From the NCBI GenBank assembly GCA_030616985.1, contig JAUWWG010000005.1:1-41180 (forward strand): 41,180 nucleotides of DNA, written 5' to 3'. Shown piece after piece: positions 26,305 to 34,568 of this stretch; positions within the stretch are counted from its first letter, which is position 1; every line of letters starts with the position of its first letter. The position numbers and the translations under genes were made by a program. The notes beneath the pieces were generated by a model. It had not been told where the DNA came from. It did no database searches and saw only the letters and a program-made list of their open reading frames with translations. The DNA is from Thermoplasmatota archaeon (GTDB lineage Archaea; Thermoplasmatota; E2; DHVEG-1).

Positions 26305-27606
26305 TCAATCCTTTTTCCTATTATCTACAACACGCTTTGCTTTCAAGCCTTCTTGAGGAATGCCATTAGGGGGTAAAACTGTTACTCTTGGTGTAAAGAC
26401 AATTACAGATTTTATGTCGTTCTTCAAACTCTCTTCAAGATCCATCGATTCAACTTGACTCAATTGATTTTTACTTTCTACTTCTACAGTTAGCATGTCA
26501 ACATCATTTTTGGTATCAAGCACCATCCTCCAGTTACCACCAACCTCCTGATTTTTCATGAGAGCTGATTCAATCTGACCCGGGTATATGTTCGTTCCGC
26601 GGATGATAATCATATCATCGCTTCTTCCTTTAATTGTAGTGTGTTTTACATGGGTTCTACCACAATCACAAACTTCTTGGTCATATATTTTTGCAATGTC
26701 TCTTGTTCTGTATCTTAGAAGCGGCATTCCTTCTTTTGTTAGTGTTGTTAAGACAATTTCCCCTTCTTCTTCAGGTTCCACTGGTTCAAGTGTTATTGGA
26801 TCAAGAACTTCTATTAAGAAATGGTCTTCCCACAGATGAAGCCCATCATGTTGATCGCAATCTGTTGAAACGCCTGGTCCGCACATTTCTGTAAGGCCAT
26901 AGATGTCATGGACGTCCATGTCCCAGGCATTCATGATTCTTTTCTTCAGACCTGGAGTGAACATTTCGGCACCAAAAAGCCCATTTCTTACCTTGAGTTT
27001 TTTAAGATCTACATCTATTTTCTGAGCTACTTGTGAGAGTCTCATTGCATATGAGGCGACACCTGAGATAAATGTAGTATCATAATAGTCCATGAGTTTG
27101 AGTTGTCTCTCAGATTGCCCCATTCCGGAGGGTATAACAAGTGCACCTACTTTCTGGGCGCCATAATGGAAACCAAACGCGCCTGTGAATGTACCATATG
27201 GAATCGGATTTTGAAAGATATCTTTTTTTGTAAGGCCGGACATTGAGAGACATCTTGCCATGACTTCAGACCAAACATCTATGTCATTTGGTGTATAACA
27301 AACGGTAATAGGTATACCTGTTGTACCAGATGATGCATGAAGCTCTATGCAGTTATCTAGCGATGTGACCATCATGCCAAAAGGAGAGTTATTTCTGAGA
27401 TCATCCTTGGTGGTGAGTGGCAGTTTACGTATGTCCTCAAGGGTTTTGATATCCGTTGGTCTTATCTTCAACTCTTTGAATTTATTCCGATAAAATGGAA
27501 CATTCTCATATAGTTTTTTTACTGTTTCTTTTAACCGTTTTAGTTGCAATTCTCTGATTTCCTTGCGAGGCAGCGTTTCCATTTTTTTATTAAACAGATT
27601 ATCCAT
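26305..27606 (-). CDS. paaK: Phenylacetate-CoA ligase
   Basis: AMP-forming adenylate ligase of the PaaK family, 433 residues, which activates phenylacetate or other aryl acids with ATP and CoA. AMP-binding motif HASSGTTGIPITVCYT; DIYGLTEMCGPGVSTDC; LLRYRTRDIAKI; hinge KGRSDDMIIIRGTNIYPGQIE; C-terminal domain with the catalytic Lys probably in GLKAKRVVDNRKK. A Cys-x-Cys (EVCDCGRTHVKH) typical of PaaK is present. First gene of the paaK-acdB-ahcY run. A perfect palindrome lies 7 bases before its start. It probably handles aryl acids derived from aromatic amino acids. Confidence 0.93.
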   Translation of the reverse strand: MDNLFNKKMETLPRKEIRELQLKRLKETVKKLYENVPFYRNKFKELKIRPTDIKTLEDIRKLPLTTKDDLRNNSPFGMMVTSLDNCIELHASSGTTGIPITVCYTPNDIDVWSEVMARCLSMSGLTKKDIFQNPIPYGTFTGAFGFHYGAQKVGALVIPSGMGQSERQLKLMDYYDTTFISGVASYAMRLSQVAQKIDVDLKKLKVRNGLFGAEMFTPGLKKRIMNAWDMDVHDIYGLTEMCGPGVSTDCDQHDGLHLWEDHFLIEVLDPITLEPVEPEEEGEIVLTTLTKEGMPLLRYRTRDIAKIYDQEVCDCGRTHVKHTTIKGRSDDMIIIRGTNIYPGQIESALMKNQEVGGNWRMVLDTKNDVDMLTVEVESKNQLSQVESMDLEESLKNDIKSVIVFTPRVTVLPPNGIPQEGLKAKRVVDNRKKD

Positions 27607-27612
27607 GCGGTT

Positions 27613-27629
27613 TTTCCCCGTCGGGGAAA
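27613..27629. promoter_or_regulatory. Perfect palindrome TTTCCCCG-T-CGGGGAAA before paaK
   Basis: Arms of 8 bp with a 1-bp centre, 7 bases upstream of the paaK start codon and within its 5' leader or transcription start region. The intergenic region to rpl15e also holds an A/T-rich TATA candidate around 27684-27695 that could serve either strand. A repressor operator for the acyl-CoA genes is the simplest reading; a tight RNA hairpin that hides the start region is the alternative. Confidence 0.5.
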
Positions 27630-27746
27630 TAGAATTATTGTTATTAAGTTTGACGACACAAAAAACTGAAATAAGTCGACAAAAGTTTTAAATAAAGAAT
27701 CTCCTTCCTATGCTCCTACTAAATCTATGGATTAGGTGTACAAATC

Positions 27747-28334
27747 ATGGTACTAAGTATGTATGGTCGCGTAAGAGAGCAATGGAAAAAACCGGATACT
27801 TCATTTAGATCACCGCAACAGCAGCGGCTTATACAGTGGAGAAAAGAGGAAAACTTCTTAAGAGTTGGAAAACCACTTAGAATAGATCGAGCAAGATCCT
27901 TGGGCTATAAGGCAAAGCAGGGTTATATCGTTGTACGAGCGAGGGTAAGAAGGGGAAGCCTAAGGAAACATACAATAAGGGCTGGAAGGAGACCAGCAGC
28001 GAAAGGTATCACGAAAATTACTGCTGCAAAAAGCATACAACGTATGGCAGAAGAACGTACAGCAAAACGATTCCCAAACATGGAGGTTCTAAACTCCTAC
28101 TGGGTCGGTGAAGATGGAAAACATCAGTACTATGAGATAATACTTGTTGATCCCTTTCATCCAGTAATAATTAAAGATCCAAAGATTAACTGGATATATA
28201 ACACCAATAGCAAAAGGAGAGTTTTGCGTGGTAAGACCAGTGCGGGTCAAAAAGGCAGAGGACTCCGACATAAGGGCAGAGGCGCTGAGAAAGTAAGACC
28301 CAGTATCCGTGCAAATCGTAGCAGAGGAAAATAA
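27747..28334 (+). CDS. rpl15e: Ribosomal protein L15e
   Basis: Large-subunit protein found only in archaea and eukaryotes, 195 residues, normal length. N-terminus MVLSMYGRVREQWKKPD matches the family start, which supports the ATG at 27747. Also RARSLGYKAKQGYIVVRARVRRG, RPAAKGITKI, LNSYWVGEDGKHQYYEIILV and the basic Gly-rich tail. It has its own A/T-rich promoter region and is divergent from paaK. Confidence 0.97.
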   Translation: MVLSMYGRVREQWKKPDTSFRSPQQQRLIQWRKEENFLRVGKPLRIDRARSLGYKAKQGYIVVRARVRRGSLRKHTIRAGRRPAAKGITKITAAKSIQRMAEERTAKRFPNMEVLNSYWVGEDGKHQYYEIILVDPFHPVIIKDPKINWIYNTNSKRRVLRGKTSAGQKGRGLRHKGRGAEKVRPSIRANRSRGK

Positions 28335-28476
28335 AACACATTTTATTTCTTCGTCTTATTCAATATGGTGGCATGTGAAATACTTGCCATATTCATCAAT
28401 GAGTGTCATGGTTTTATTAGATGTGTGATTAGAACATTTGGATCCATAATTCTTACAAGTATTTTTTTCATAAAAT

Positions 28477-29976
28477 CTATTTTTTTCTCCAGGTTGGACC
28501 ATCGTTGGTGTCCTGTATCTCAAAACCAATGTTTTCTAATTCCCTTCTAATATCATCAGAGGTACCCCAATCTTTTCTTTTACGAGCATCCTCTCTGGTT
28601 ACTAGAAGCATTTCTATCAGTTCTTCAATACTTTTCCCATCTACATTTTTTTCATATTTTATAAGAATTTTTTGAATATTTTTCAATAGAGAATCTCCCT
28701 CTGAGTCATCTGGTGCAATTTTTGGTTGAAATAAAGTGAGGACACTTCCTAGTTTAACCAATGTATCGAGTGCATACTTGCAAAGCCCTGCATCCGGGTT
28801 GGAATTATTCTCAAAGTATTTATTGCTTTTATTAACAAAATCAAAAATTATAGCTACAGCTTCTGGAGTGTTGATATCATCATCCATGGCCTGATCAAAA
28901 CGTTCTTTAAAATCGTCTATTGTTTCGTGGTATATTTTTTCCCCCTCGGCCAGTTTACTTTCATCGATTTCTACATCTGCTTCTTCTGAAAAACCTTCTA
29001 GTTTCTCTTTTAATCTATGGATCCTATCCAGTCCTTTTTCTGTATTTTTAAGGGCTTTTTCGCTGAAATCTGGTGGACTGCGATAATGGGCTTGTGCAAA
29101 GAAAAATCTTATAACCTCTGGGTCCCAGGTCTTCAGAAGATCCTTCACGTTGACAATATTCCCCAGAGATTTAGACATTTTCTCTCCGTTGATAGTAAGA
29201 AGGCCTATGTGCATCCAATAGTTAACAAACTTTTTTCCAGTAGCTGCTTCAGCTTGGGCAATTTCATTTTCATGATGTGGAAAACGAAGATCCATTCCCC
29301 CACCATGGATATCAAAAGGTAATCCCAGGTATTTTGCACTCATCGCAGAACACTCTATATGCCATCCTGGCCTTCCCTTTCCCCACGGAGAATCCCATGA
29401 GGGTTCACCGGGTTTTGCAGATTTCCATAGTGCAAAATCAAAATGATTTTGTTTTACTTCACCGGGATCAATTCTTGCGCCACTCATTAAATCATCTAAT
29501 TTTTGTCCTGAAAGTTTTCCATAATCATTGAATTTTTCAACAGAGAAATACACATCTTCTTCAGATTCATAACCATATCCATTGTCAATGATTTTCTGTG
29601 TCATCTCTATCATTTCAGGGATTGTTTCTGATGCCTTAGGGTAGATATCTGCTCGTCTAATGCCAAGCCTGTCAAGATCCCCCAGGCAACGATCAGCAAA
29701 ACGTTTCGAATACTCAAGAGCATCAACCCCCTCACGGTTTGCTGCAGCAATTATTTTATCATCGACATCTGTTATGTTCTGAACATAGGTTACTTCATAG
29801 CCTTTATATTCAAAGTATCTGCGTATTACATCAAAAGCAAAATAGGTTCTTGCATGGCCGATATGGGCATCAGAATATACTGTCATACCACAGATATACA
29901 TCTTTACTTTCCCATTTTCAACTGGTATAAAATCTTCCTTTTGTCTTGAAAGAGAGTTATGGATTTTTACTGTCAT
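28477..29976 (-). CDS. cysS: Cysteinyl-tRNA synthetase
   Basis: Class I synthetase that charges tRNA-Cys. The ATG at 29976 (MTVKIHNSLSRQKEDF, 499 residues) is better than the in-frame GTG at 29985. Motifs: Zn/active-site CGMTVYSDAHIGHAR (HIGH), HIECSAMSAKYLG, GGGMDLRFPHHENEIAQ and GEKMSKSLGN (KMSKS). DALR-type helical region about 350-420 and a C-terminal part ending IQDTNDGPTWRKK. It is divergent from the phosphofructokinase gene; TATA-like AACTATAAATGG on the minus strand lies at about 30025-30036. Confidence 0.96.
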   Translation of the reverse strand: MTVKIHNSLSRQKEDFIPVENGKVKMYICGMTVYSDAHIGHARTYFAFDVIRRYFEYKGYEVTYVQNITDVDDKIIAAANREGVDALEYSKRFADRCLGDLDRLGIRRADIYPKASETIPEMIEMTQKIIDNGYGYESEEDVYFSVEKFNDYGKLSGQKLDDLMSGARIDPGEVKQNHFDFALWKSAKPGEPSWDSPWGKGRPGWHIECSAMSAKYLGLPFDIHGGGMDLRFPHHENEIAQAEAATGKKFVNYWMHIGLLTINGEKMSKSLGNIVNVKDLLKTWDPEVIRFFFAQAHYRSPPDFSEKALKNTEKGLDRIHRLKEKLEGFSEEADVEIDESKLAEGEKIYHETIDDFKERFDQAMDDDINTPEAVAIIFDFVNKSNKYFENNSNPDAGLCKYALDTLVKLGSVLTLFQPKIAPDDSEGDSLLKNIQKILIKYEKNVDGKSIEELIEMLLVTREDARKRKDWGTSDDIRRELENIGFEIQDTNDGPTWRKK

Positions 29977-30055
29977 GTCTAACACTCAGCGATTTATTGC
30001 AGAGAGGGAGAAAATACTTCCATTTATAGTTTACTGATTGATCCATCCAAACTCT

Positions 30056-30064
30056 TTATATATT
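30056..30064 (+). promoter_or_regulatory. TATA box of the pfk-fba operon
   Basis: TTTATATAT lies 33 nt before the GTG start of the phosphofructokinase gene, the spacing seen before several other genes here. The GGAGG at 30082-30087 is a good ribosome binding site. Confidence 0.5.
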
Positions 30065-30096
30065 GTCTAATGATGCCAGACCTGGAGGTTTAAATT

Positions 30097-31152
30097 GTGG
30101 CGATTACTAGATCTAAAAATGAGCAGATTGCAGCTCTTACCGGGGGAGGAGATGCCCCTGGATTAAATGCTGTGATAAGAGGTCTAACAACAAAAGCAAT
30201 ATCTCTCGGATATGATGTTTTGGGTATCCGGGATGGGTGGAGAGGGCTTCTTGATGATGGAGAAAATGCCCCTCTTGATCTGGATGAGGTTGAAGATATT
30301 CATATGACTGGAGGGACCGTCCTTCATACTTCAAGGACAAATCCATATAAAGTTGAAGGTGGAGTTAAACAAGTAAAAAAGAATCTTGTGAGGCTCAATT
30401 GCAAATATCTTGTTGCAATAGGTGGTGAAGACACACTCGGCGTTGCAGCAAAATTATACAAAGATGGAGTAAATGCAGTCGGAGTCCCAAAGACAATCGA
30501 CAATGACTTATCAGAAACAGATTATACATTTGGTTTTGACACTGCAATAACAAGAGCTGCTGAAGCAATAAGAAACTTGCATACAACAGCAGATTCACAT
30601 CATAGAGTAATAGTTGTTGAAGTTATGGGAAGACATGCAGGATGGATGACACTTGAGGCAGGTATTGCGGGTGGTGCACATGCAATACTCCTCCCAGAAG
30701 AAGAGTTTGATATTGATGAACTTTGTACAATTGTTGAAAACAGAGAAAAGAAAGGTAAACACTATACCATTATTGCAACATCTGAAGGTGCAATGCCGAA
30801 AGGCGGGGAGCTAAAGTTCAAGGATACTAAATTAGATGCATTTGGCCATAAAATCCTAGGGGGAACGGCAGAACAACTCGCAAAAAAACTTGAAGAGATG
30901 ACGGGAAAAGAATGCAGGTATGTCATTCTTGGCCATCTACAGCGAGCAGGATCTCCTACTGCGTTTGATATCAACCTTGGAACTCGTCTTGGTATTCATG
31001 CAGCAGAAATGATAGATAAAGGTGAATTTGGGATGATGGCAGCCTTACACGGTACGAAAATTGTTTCTATTCCGCTTGAAAAGGCTGTTGGAAAGTTAAA
31101 AACTGTGCCAAAATACAGAATTGAAGAAGCGAAGTTATTTTATGAGGTGTGA
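30097..31152 (+). CDS. pfk: 6-phosphofructokinase, predicted pyrophosphate-dependent
   Basis: PFK-A superfamily enzyme of 351 residues, starting with GTG after GGAGG. N-terminal ALTGGGDAPGLNAVIRG. Two residues decide the donor: GGEDT at 109-113 (Asp-112 where ATP enzymes have Gly) and PKTIDND at 131-137 (Lys-132 where ATP enzymes have Gly). The Asp/Lys pair is the established mark of PPi-dependent enzymes, so phosphate exchange with PPi and a reversible reaction are predicted. Also EVMGRHAGWMT and the substrate block GHLQRAGSPTAFD. The aldolase gene follows after 4 nt. Most archaea use ADP-dependent kinases, so transfer from bacteria is likely. Confidence 0.92.
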   Translation: MAITRSKNEQIAALTGGGDAPGLNAVIRGLTTKAISLGYDVLGIRDGWRGLLDDGENAPLDLDEVEDIHMTGGTVLHTSRTNPYKVEGGVKQVKKNLVRLNCKYLVAIGGEDTLGVAAKLYKDGVNAVGVPKTIDNDLSETDYTFGFDTAITRAAEAIRNLHTTADSHHRVIVVEVMGRHAGWMTLEAGIAGGAHAILLPEEEFDIDELCTIVENREKKGKHYTIIATSEGAMPKGGELKFKDTKLDAFGHKILGGTAEQLAKKLEEMTGKECRYVILGHLQRAGSPTAFDINLGTRLGIHAAEMIDKGEFGMMAALHGTKIVSIPLEKAVGKLKTVPKYRIEEAKLFYEV

Positions 31153-31156
31153 AAAA

Positions 31157-32188
31157 ATGCCACTAGTACCAATGAGACAAATTTTAGATGAAGCAGCAAA
31201 AAAAGGTTACGGAGTACCACATTTTAATGTGAACAATATGGAACAAGCACAGGCTATAATGAGGGGAGCAGAAGAAGTAGAATCACCGGTCATTATGGCA
31301 GCATCAAAAGGTGCGTTGAAATATTCTGATATGCTCTTTTTGAGAAATATAATGAATGCCTGTGTAGAACGATATCCAAAAATTCCGATAGCATTGCATC
31401 TAGATCATGGAACAAATGTTGAGATATGTAAAACGGCAATTGATTTAGGTTTTTCATCTGTTATGATGGATGGATCATTAGAAGAAGATGGTAAAACTCC
31501 AAGGAGTTATGATGATAATATTGCCGTTACAAGAGAGGTTGTGAATTTTGCTCACCCTCTTGGTATCACTGTAGAAGGAGAGCTTGGCTGCCTTGGTGGA
31601 ATCGAAGATGGCATTGGCTCCGGGGAAGAAAAACTAACCAATCCTGATCAAGTAAAGGAATTTGTAGAAAAGACAAAAGTAGATGCGCTTGCTGTGTCAA
31701 TTGGAACGTCACATGGTGCATACAAGTTTAAAATACAACCAGATCCTGACAAAAACCTTCTTGCAATGAATATAATTAGAAGGATTCATGAGTTATGCCC
31801 CAATCTACATATGGTTATGCATGGATCCTCCTCAGTTCCTCAAGAACTTATTGCACAAATTAATCAATACGGTGGAGACATCAAAGAAACATATGGAGTT
31901 CCGCTTTGGGCAATAAAAGAAGGAATAGCTGCAGGAGTCAGAAAGGTTAATGTTGATACAGATCTTCGATTAGCTGTCACTGCCACCATTAGAAAGATTT
32001 TCCATGATGACCCTGAAGCATTTGATCCAAGAAAATATCTTGGTCCTGCAAGAGATGCAATGAAAACTATAATTATTGAACGTTACAATACTTTTGGCAG
32101 TGCAGGGCATGCATATGATTATGAACCAAAGACTCTTGAAGATATGAAGATCTTTTATGAAGAAAGTGAATTGCAAAGCTCTAGATAA
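31157..32188 (+). CDS. fba: Fructose-bisphosphate aldolase, class II
   Basis: Zn-dependent aldolase that cleaves fructose 1,6-bisphosphate, the product of the preceding gene. I chose the ATG at 31157 (343 residues, MPLVPMRQILDEAAKKGYG), 4 nt after the pfk stop, because GAGGTGTG lies just before it; longer in-frame starts overlap pfk. Motifs: GVPHFNVNN, HLDHG (81-85, catalytic Asp-83 and Zn ligand His-84), VEGELGCLGG, GTSHGAYK and MHGSSSVP with Zn-binding His residues, and KVNVDTDLRLA. Bacterial in type; archaea usually use a class I enzyme or the bifunctional aldolase/phosphatase. Confidence 0.94.
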   Translation: MPLVPMRQILDEAAKKGYGVPHFNVNNMEQAQAIMRGAEEVESPVIMAASKGALKYSDMLFLRNIMNACVERYPKIPIALHLDHGTNVEICKTAIDLGFSSVMMDGSLEEDGKTPRSYDDNIAVTREVVNFAHPLGITVEGELGCLGGIEDGIGSGEEKLTNPDQVKEFVEKTKVDALAVSIGTSHGAYKFKIQPDPDKNLLAMNIIRRIHELCPNLHMVMHGSSSVPQELIAQINQYGGDIKETYGVPLWAIKEGIAAGVRKVNVDTDLRLAVTATIRKIFHDDPEAFDPRKYLGPARDAMKTIIIERYNTFGSAGHAYDYEPKTLEDMKIFYEESELQSSR

Positions 32189-32271
32189 TGGGAAAGAGGG
32201 CATCAACCTTTAGTTTTATATATGATAATCGTATTCGGAGCTTACCTTACAGATATCTGGAGTAATAAACC

Positions 32272-32730
32272 ATGGCACGAATGCATGCAAGAAGAAAGGG
32301 GAAATCAGGATCTACTCATCTAATTAGCAGGAAGAAACACCCAGAGTGGAGTTCGCTAAATCCTCGAGAGATAGAGTCGCATATTTTGGATCTAGCAAAA
32401 GTTGGAAAATCTACGAGTGAGATTGGTATGGTACTAAGGGATCAATATGCTGTTCCTGATATAAAGATTGCAACTGGTAAGAAAGTTTCAAGAATACTTG
32501 ATGAAAACAATATGTTATCAGAGTTTCCAGAGGATGTAAAAAATCTTATCAGTACGGCGTTACAGCTGAGAAAACACCTTGAAATACACAAGAAGGATCT
32601 AAAAAACAAGAGAAATTTGCAACTCACAGAATCCAAAATAAGACGTCTTACAAGATATTACCACTCCCAGCACAAACTTCCAAAGGGCTGGAAGTATAGC
32701 CCCAAACAAGCAAAACTTATGTTTGAATAA
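32272..32730 (+). CDS. rps15: Ribosomal protein S15 (archaeal, S13e type)
   Basis: Small-subunit protein, 152 residues, the archaeal/eukaryotic length (bacterial S15 is about 89). The N-terminal extension MARMHARRKGKSGSTHLISR, then SLNPREIESHILDLAKVGKS, LRDQYAVPDIKIATGKKVSR and the S15 core LTESKIRRLTRYYHSQHKLPKGWKY are all family features. TATA-like TTTTATATATGATAA lies at about 32213-32227. Confidence 0.97.
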   Translation: MARMHARRKGKSGSTHLISRKKHPEWSSLNPREIESHILDLAKVGKSTSEIGMVLRDQYAVPDIKIATGKKVSRILDENNMLSEFPEDVKNLISTALQLRKHLEIHKKDLKNKRNLQLTESKIRRLTRYYHSQHKLPKGWKYSPKQAKLMFE

Positions 32731-32874
32731 TTGCTATCTTTTATAAACTGCGATGCAGGCAGGAGTCGATGGCATCTAGGACACCTTTTCATTGGACAAC
32801 ACGCTTAATTTTATCTGTTGACATGCTAATTGAGTTTTTCTAAGGTTGGTTTTTTAAAGAAAGAGATGTAAAGT

Positions 32875-33135
32875 GAGTGGAGAGGATGGGATGCAATGAT
32901 ACAGGGTTCTATTTTTTAGGAGGGAACACTGCGTTATCGCATAAAAAAAATTCTCCCCACTCAATAATATATTAGTAATTTCTAGTATAAATATCTTCTT
33001 AACAAAATAAACACCTATAACTTTCTATTACAACATTTGTTTCATTTATATCGAACCAAAAAACTTATATTATTATAAATGATGCAATATATTGAAATTT
33101 CTGTTTTTTGGATGGGGGGAACATAACAAGGGAGG
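32875..33135 (+). repeat. Leader block copy A: hairpin-flanked segment plus promoter region
   Basis: About 260 bp that recur at 35025-35284 and end just before a secreted-protein gene in both places. The 3' part (32953-33135) is most alike; it includes the block CTCCCCACTCAATAATATAT, CTTATATTATTATAA (probable TATA, 33063-33078) and TTTTTTGGATGGGGGGAACA. The 5' part begins with GAGTGGAGAG (32875-32884), which can pair with CTCCCCACTC (32953-32962), enclosing 68 nt. Both arms are kept in both copies while the loop has changed. The block may encode a structured RNA or be a duplicated promoter. Confidence 0.7.
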
Positions 33136-33144
33136 TAGAAAAAA

Positions 33145-33513
33145 ATGAAAAAGAAAATAATTGCAATAGGAATATTGATGCTAATGATTGCGGTTGCCAT
33201 GCCGACAACCAACGCTATGAATATTGAAGAAAACGAGGTTTCGACTCAGGCACCCTGGCTCAGAATAGGCTTCGTCAGAGGCGAGGTAACAAACATACGA
33301 GAGGAATACTGGGAAGGTCGGCTGTTTTACAATTGCACCGCTGTCGATGTGAAAATCACATGGTATACCTATACTTTTCCGTTGTCTTTCACTATCGAAA
33401 GGGTAGACGTTCCAGAAACCGATTGGTTTGCCTTTTGGGATTCGAGCTTCATCGGAATACTTAGAGACGGGCTAATTTTTGGTTGGTTCATTAGCGCGGG
33501 GCTATCAGTATGA
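33145..33513 (+). CDS. Small secreted protein of unknown function
   Basis: 122 residues. Signal peptide MKKKIIAIGILMLMIAVAMP with cleavage probable after TTNA (residue 24). The mature part has alternating hydrophobic residues typical of a beta-domain (WLRIGFVRGEVTNI, VDVKITWYTYTFPLSFTI) and ends in GLIFGWFISAGLSV. Ribosome binding site GGGAGGT at 33130-33136. The sequence after the signal peptide is visibly richer in G+C than its surroundings. No catalytic motif; family not recognised. It is driven by leader copy A, the same type of leader that precedes the protease gene at 35293, so the two may be expressed together. Confidence 0.65.
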   Translation: MKKKIIAIGILMLMIAVAMPTTNAMNIEENEVSTQAPWLRIGFVRGEVTNIREEYWEGRLFYNCTAVDVKITWYTYTFPLSFTIERVDVPETDWFAFWDSSFIGILRDGLIFGWFISAGLSV

Positions 33514-33536
33514 CTGAGGAGCGGTGAGGTGAAAAA

Positions 33537-33680
33537 ATGAAGAAAAAAATAATAGTGACTATGAGATAATCGGCGTATCTCTTTCAATACCTAAAACCAA
33601 AGAAATCAACACACCATTTATAGACTTCCCAGAAAACCATCCACATCTGTTCCCACTGCTACGACAATTGCTGGGGCTAT
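33537..33680 (+). pseudogene. Deletion relic: signal-peptide start joined out of frame to a shared C-terminal tag
   Basis: GAGGTGAAAAA before the ATG at 33537 and the peptide MKKKIIVTMR look like the start of a secreted protein, but TAA follows at 33567-33569. In the frame whose codons begin at 33533 (after TGA at 33530-33532) the DNA encodes, up to a TAG at 33678-33680, the tail SIPKTKEINTPFIDFPENHP then HLFPLLRQLLGL. That is the same tail as in the PKD proteins at 15609 and 16963. So the beginning and end of a tagged secreted protein remain, with the middle gone and a frame change between. Confidence 0.7.
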
Positions 33681-33698
33681 AGTATACGTCCACAAACC

Positions 33699-33720
33699 TC
33701 TCTTTTTTTCTTTTTTTTAT
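33699..33720 (+). terminator. T-rich terminator candidate
   Basis: Runs of seven and eight T separated by C (33703-33718) follow the relic's stop at 33680. Oligo-T tracts are the usual archaeal termination signal. It separates the first secreted-protein unit from the small-gene cluster. Confidence 0.45.
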
Positions 33721-33846
33721 TTTAAATTTAATACCATTTCCCAGGAGGGAATAAGGAGGGATAATCGCTTAAAACCCCTTTTGTCTCCCGTCACCCCTAT
33801 CTTTTACAGATATAAACAGGGTTATAAGGCAATAGTTATTTATAAA

Positions 33847-33856
33847 TTGTAGATTT
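33847..33856 (+). promoter_or_regulatory. Conserved start-proximal element TTGTAGATTT, copy 1
   Basis: First of four copies of TTGTAGATTT or a close variant placed 11-12 nt before a start codon: 33847-33856, 34081-34090 (TTGTAGAGCT), 34235-34244 (TTGTAGATTT) and 34612-34621 (ATTGTGGATT, shifted by one). Here a TATA-like TTTATAAA lies directly upstream (33839-33846). Copies 2 and 3 are also preceded by an identical 15-mer, CATCTCTTGAAAAGG, at 34055-34069 and 34210-34224. Confidence 0.55.
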
Positions 33857-33867
33857 GGGTGGGAAAA

Positions 33868-34053
33868 ATGGATGAAAGACATATTACATCAAAGATTATC
33901 TCTTCACAGGTAGAGGAAATAATCATTCCGAAAAACAAGGGTAATATTGAAATGTTTTCTGGAGAGGAGGAAGAATACCTCGAATATTTGGTTAATAAAT
34001 ATTCTAAAAGTAAATTATCAGATGTTTATTCTTTTTGTAATAAATTGAAATAA
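33868..34053 (+). CDS. Small acidic/charged protein, 61 residues, unknown
   Basis: ATG at 33868 (MDERHITSKIISSQVEEII) is preferred to an in-frame GTG at 33859 because the conserved leader element is then 11 nt upstream, as in the next three genes. The protein is charged, with EEEEYLEYLVNKYSKSK in the second half, probably helical; no membrane segment, no Cys pair for metal. First of four closely spaced small genes. Function unknown. It could belong to an antitoxin-like or regulatory group, but nothing in the sequence proves that. Confidence 0.55.
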   Translation: MDERHITSKIISSQVEEIIIPKNKGNIEMFSGEEEEYLEYLVNKYSKSKLSDVYSFCNKLK

Positions 34054-34102
34054 ACATCTCTTGAAAAGGTAGTTATGAAATTGTAGAGCTGGAGGGAGAA
34101 AA

Positions 34103-34204
34103 ATGCAAGATGCCTATGCAAGACATGTAGAAAAAAGAATAAAAGAACTGCATGAGAGGATGCCTAAATCTAAATTACATACTACTAAGAAGTGCAAGTA
34201 TTGA
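34103..34204 (+). CDS. 33-residue microprotein, copy 1
   Basis: Encodes MQDAYARHVEKRIKELHERM followed by PKSKLHTTKKCKY. GGAGGGAGAAAA lies just before the ATG. A near-identical ORF occurs at 34634-34735 with the same length; the differences are mostly conservative or third-position, which argues for selection on the protein. The first 20 residues can form an amphipathic, charged helix; the tail is Lys-rich. It is too short for usual gene calling. It may bind nucleic acid or a partner protein; unknown. Confidence 0.65.
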   Translation: MQDAYARHVEKRIKELHERMPKSKLHTTKKCKY

Positions 34205-34256
34205 ATATTCATCTCTTGAAAAGGCGGTTTGGGATTGTAGATTTAAGGAGTAGAAA

Positions 34257-34568
34257 ATGGTTAGAGGGATTGGTAAAACTAAAGTTAAGAAAAAACCCTG
34301 GAAAACAAAGGTGGAAAGAGACATAGTGTTTAGTAAAGATATAAAAGAAGCAGGGTTGCAAGGTGGAAAAGCAATAGGAGATAAATTATCAATACTTTCA
34401 TTTATCATTGGAATACCACTGTTACTTATTGGACTGTATGCACTATTTAATATGTTATTTGGTTTTGGATTCCCCGTAAATATGGCTACTATAATTCTAG
34501 TTCTCTTGGTTAATGTTATTGGTTTGTTATTAATTATTGGTGGATACTTTATTTATAGGGGCAGTTAA
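34257..34568 (+). CDS. Small two-TM membrane protein, unknown
   Basis: 103 residues. Basic N-terminus (GKTKVKKKPWKTKVERD), then TM helices at about 46-67 (ILSFIIGIPLLLIGLYALFN) and 76-98 (MATIILVLLVNVIGLLLIIG), ending GYFIYRGS. The basic N-terminus should be inside the cell. It lies between the two copies of the 33-residue microprotein gene, with the shared leader element 12 nt before its ATG. Family not recognised. A helper or pore-like role with the microproteins is conceivable but only inference. Confidence 0.65.
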   Translation: MVRGIGKTKVKKKPWKTKVERDIVFSKDIKEAGLQGGKAIGDKLSILSFIIGIPLLLIGLYALFNMLFGFGFPVNMATIILVLLVNVIGLLLIIGGYFIYRGS

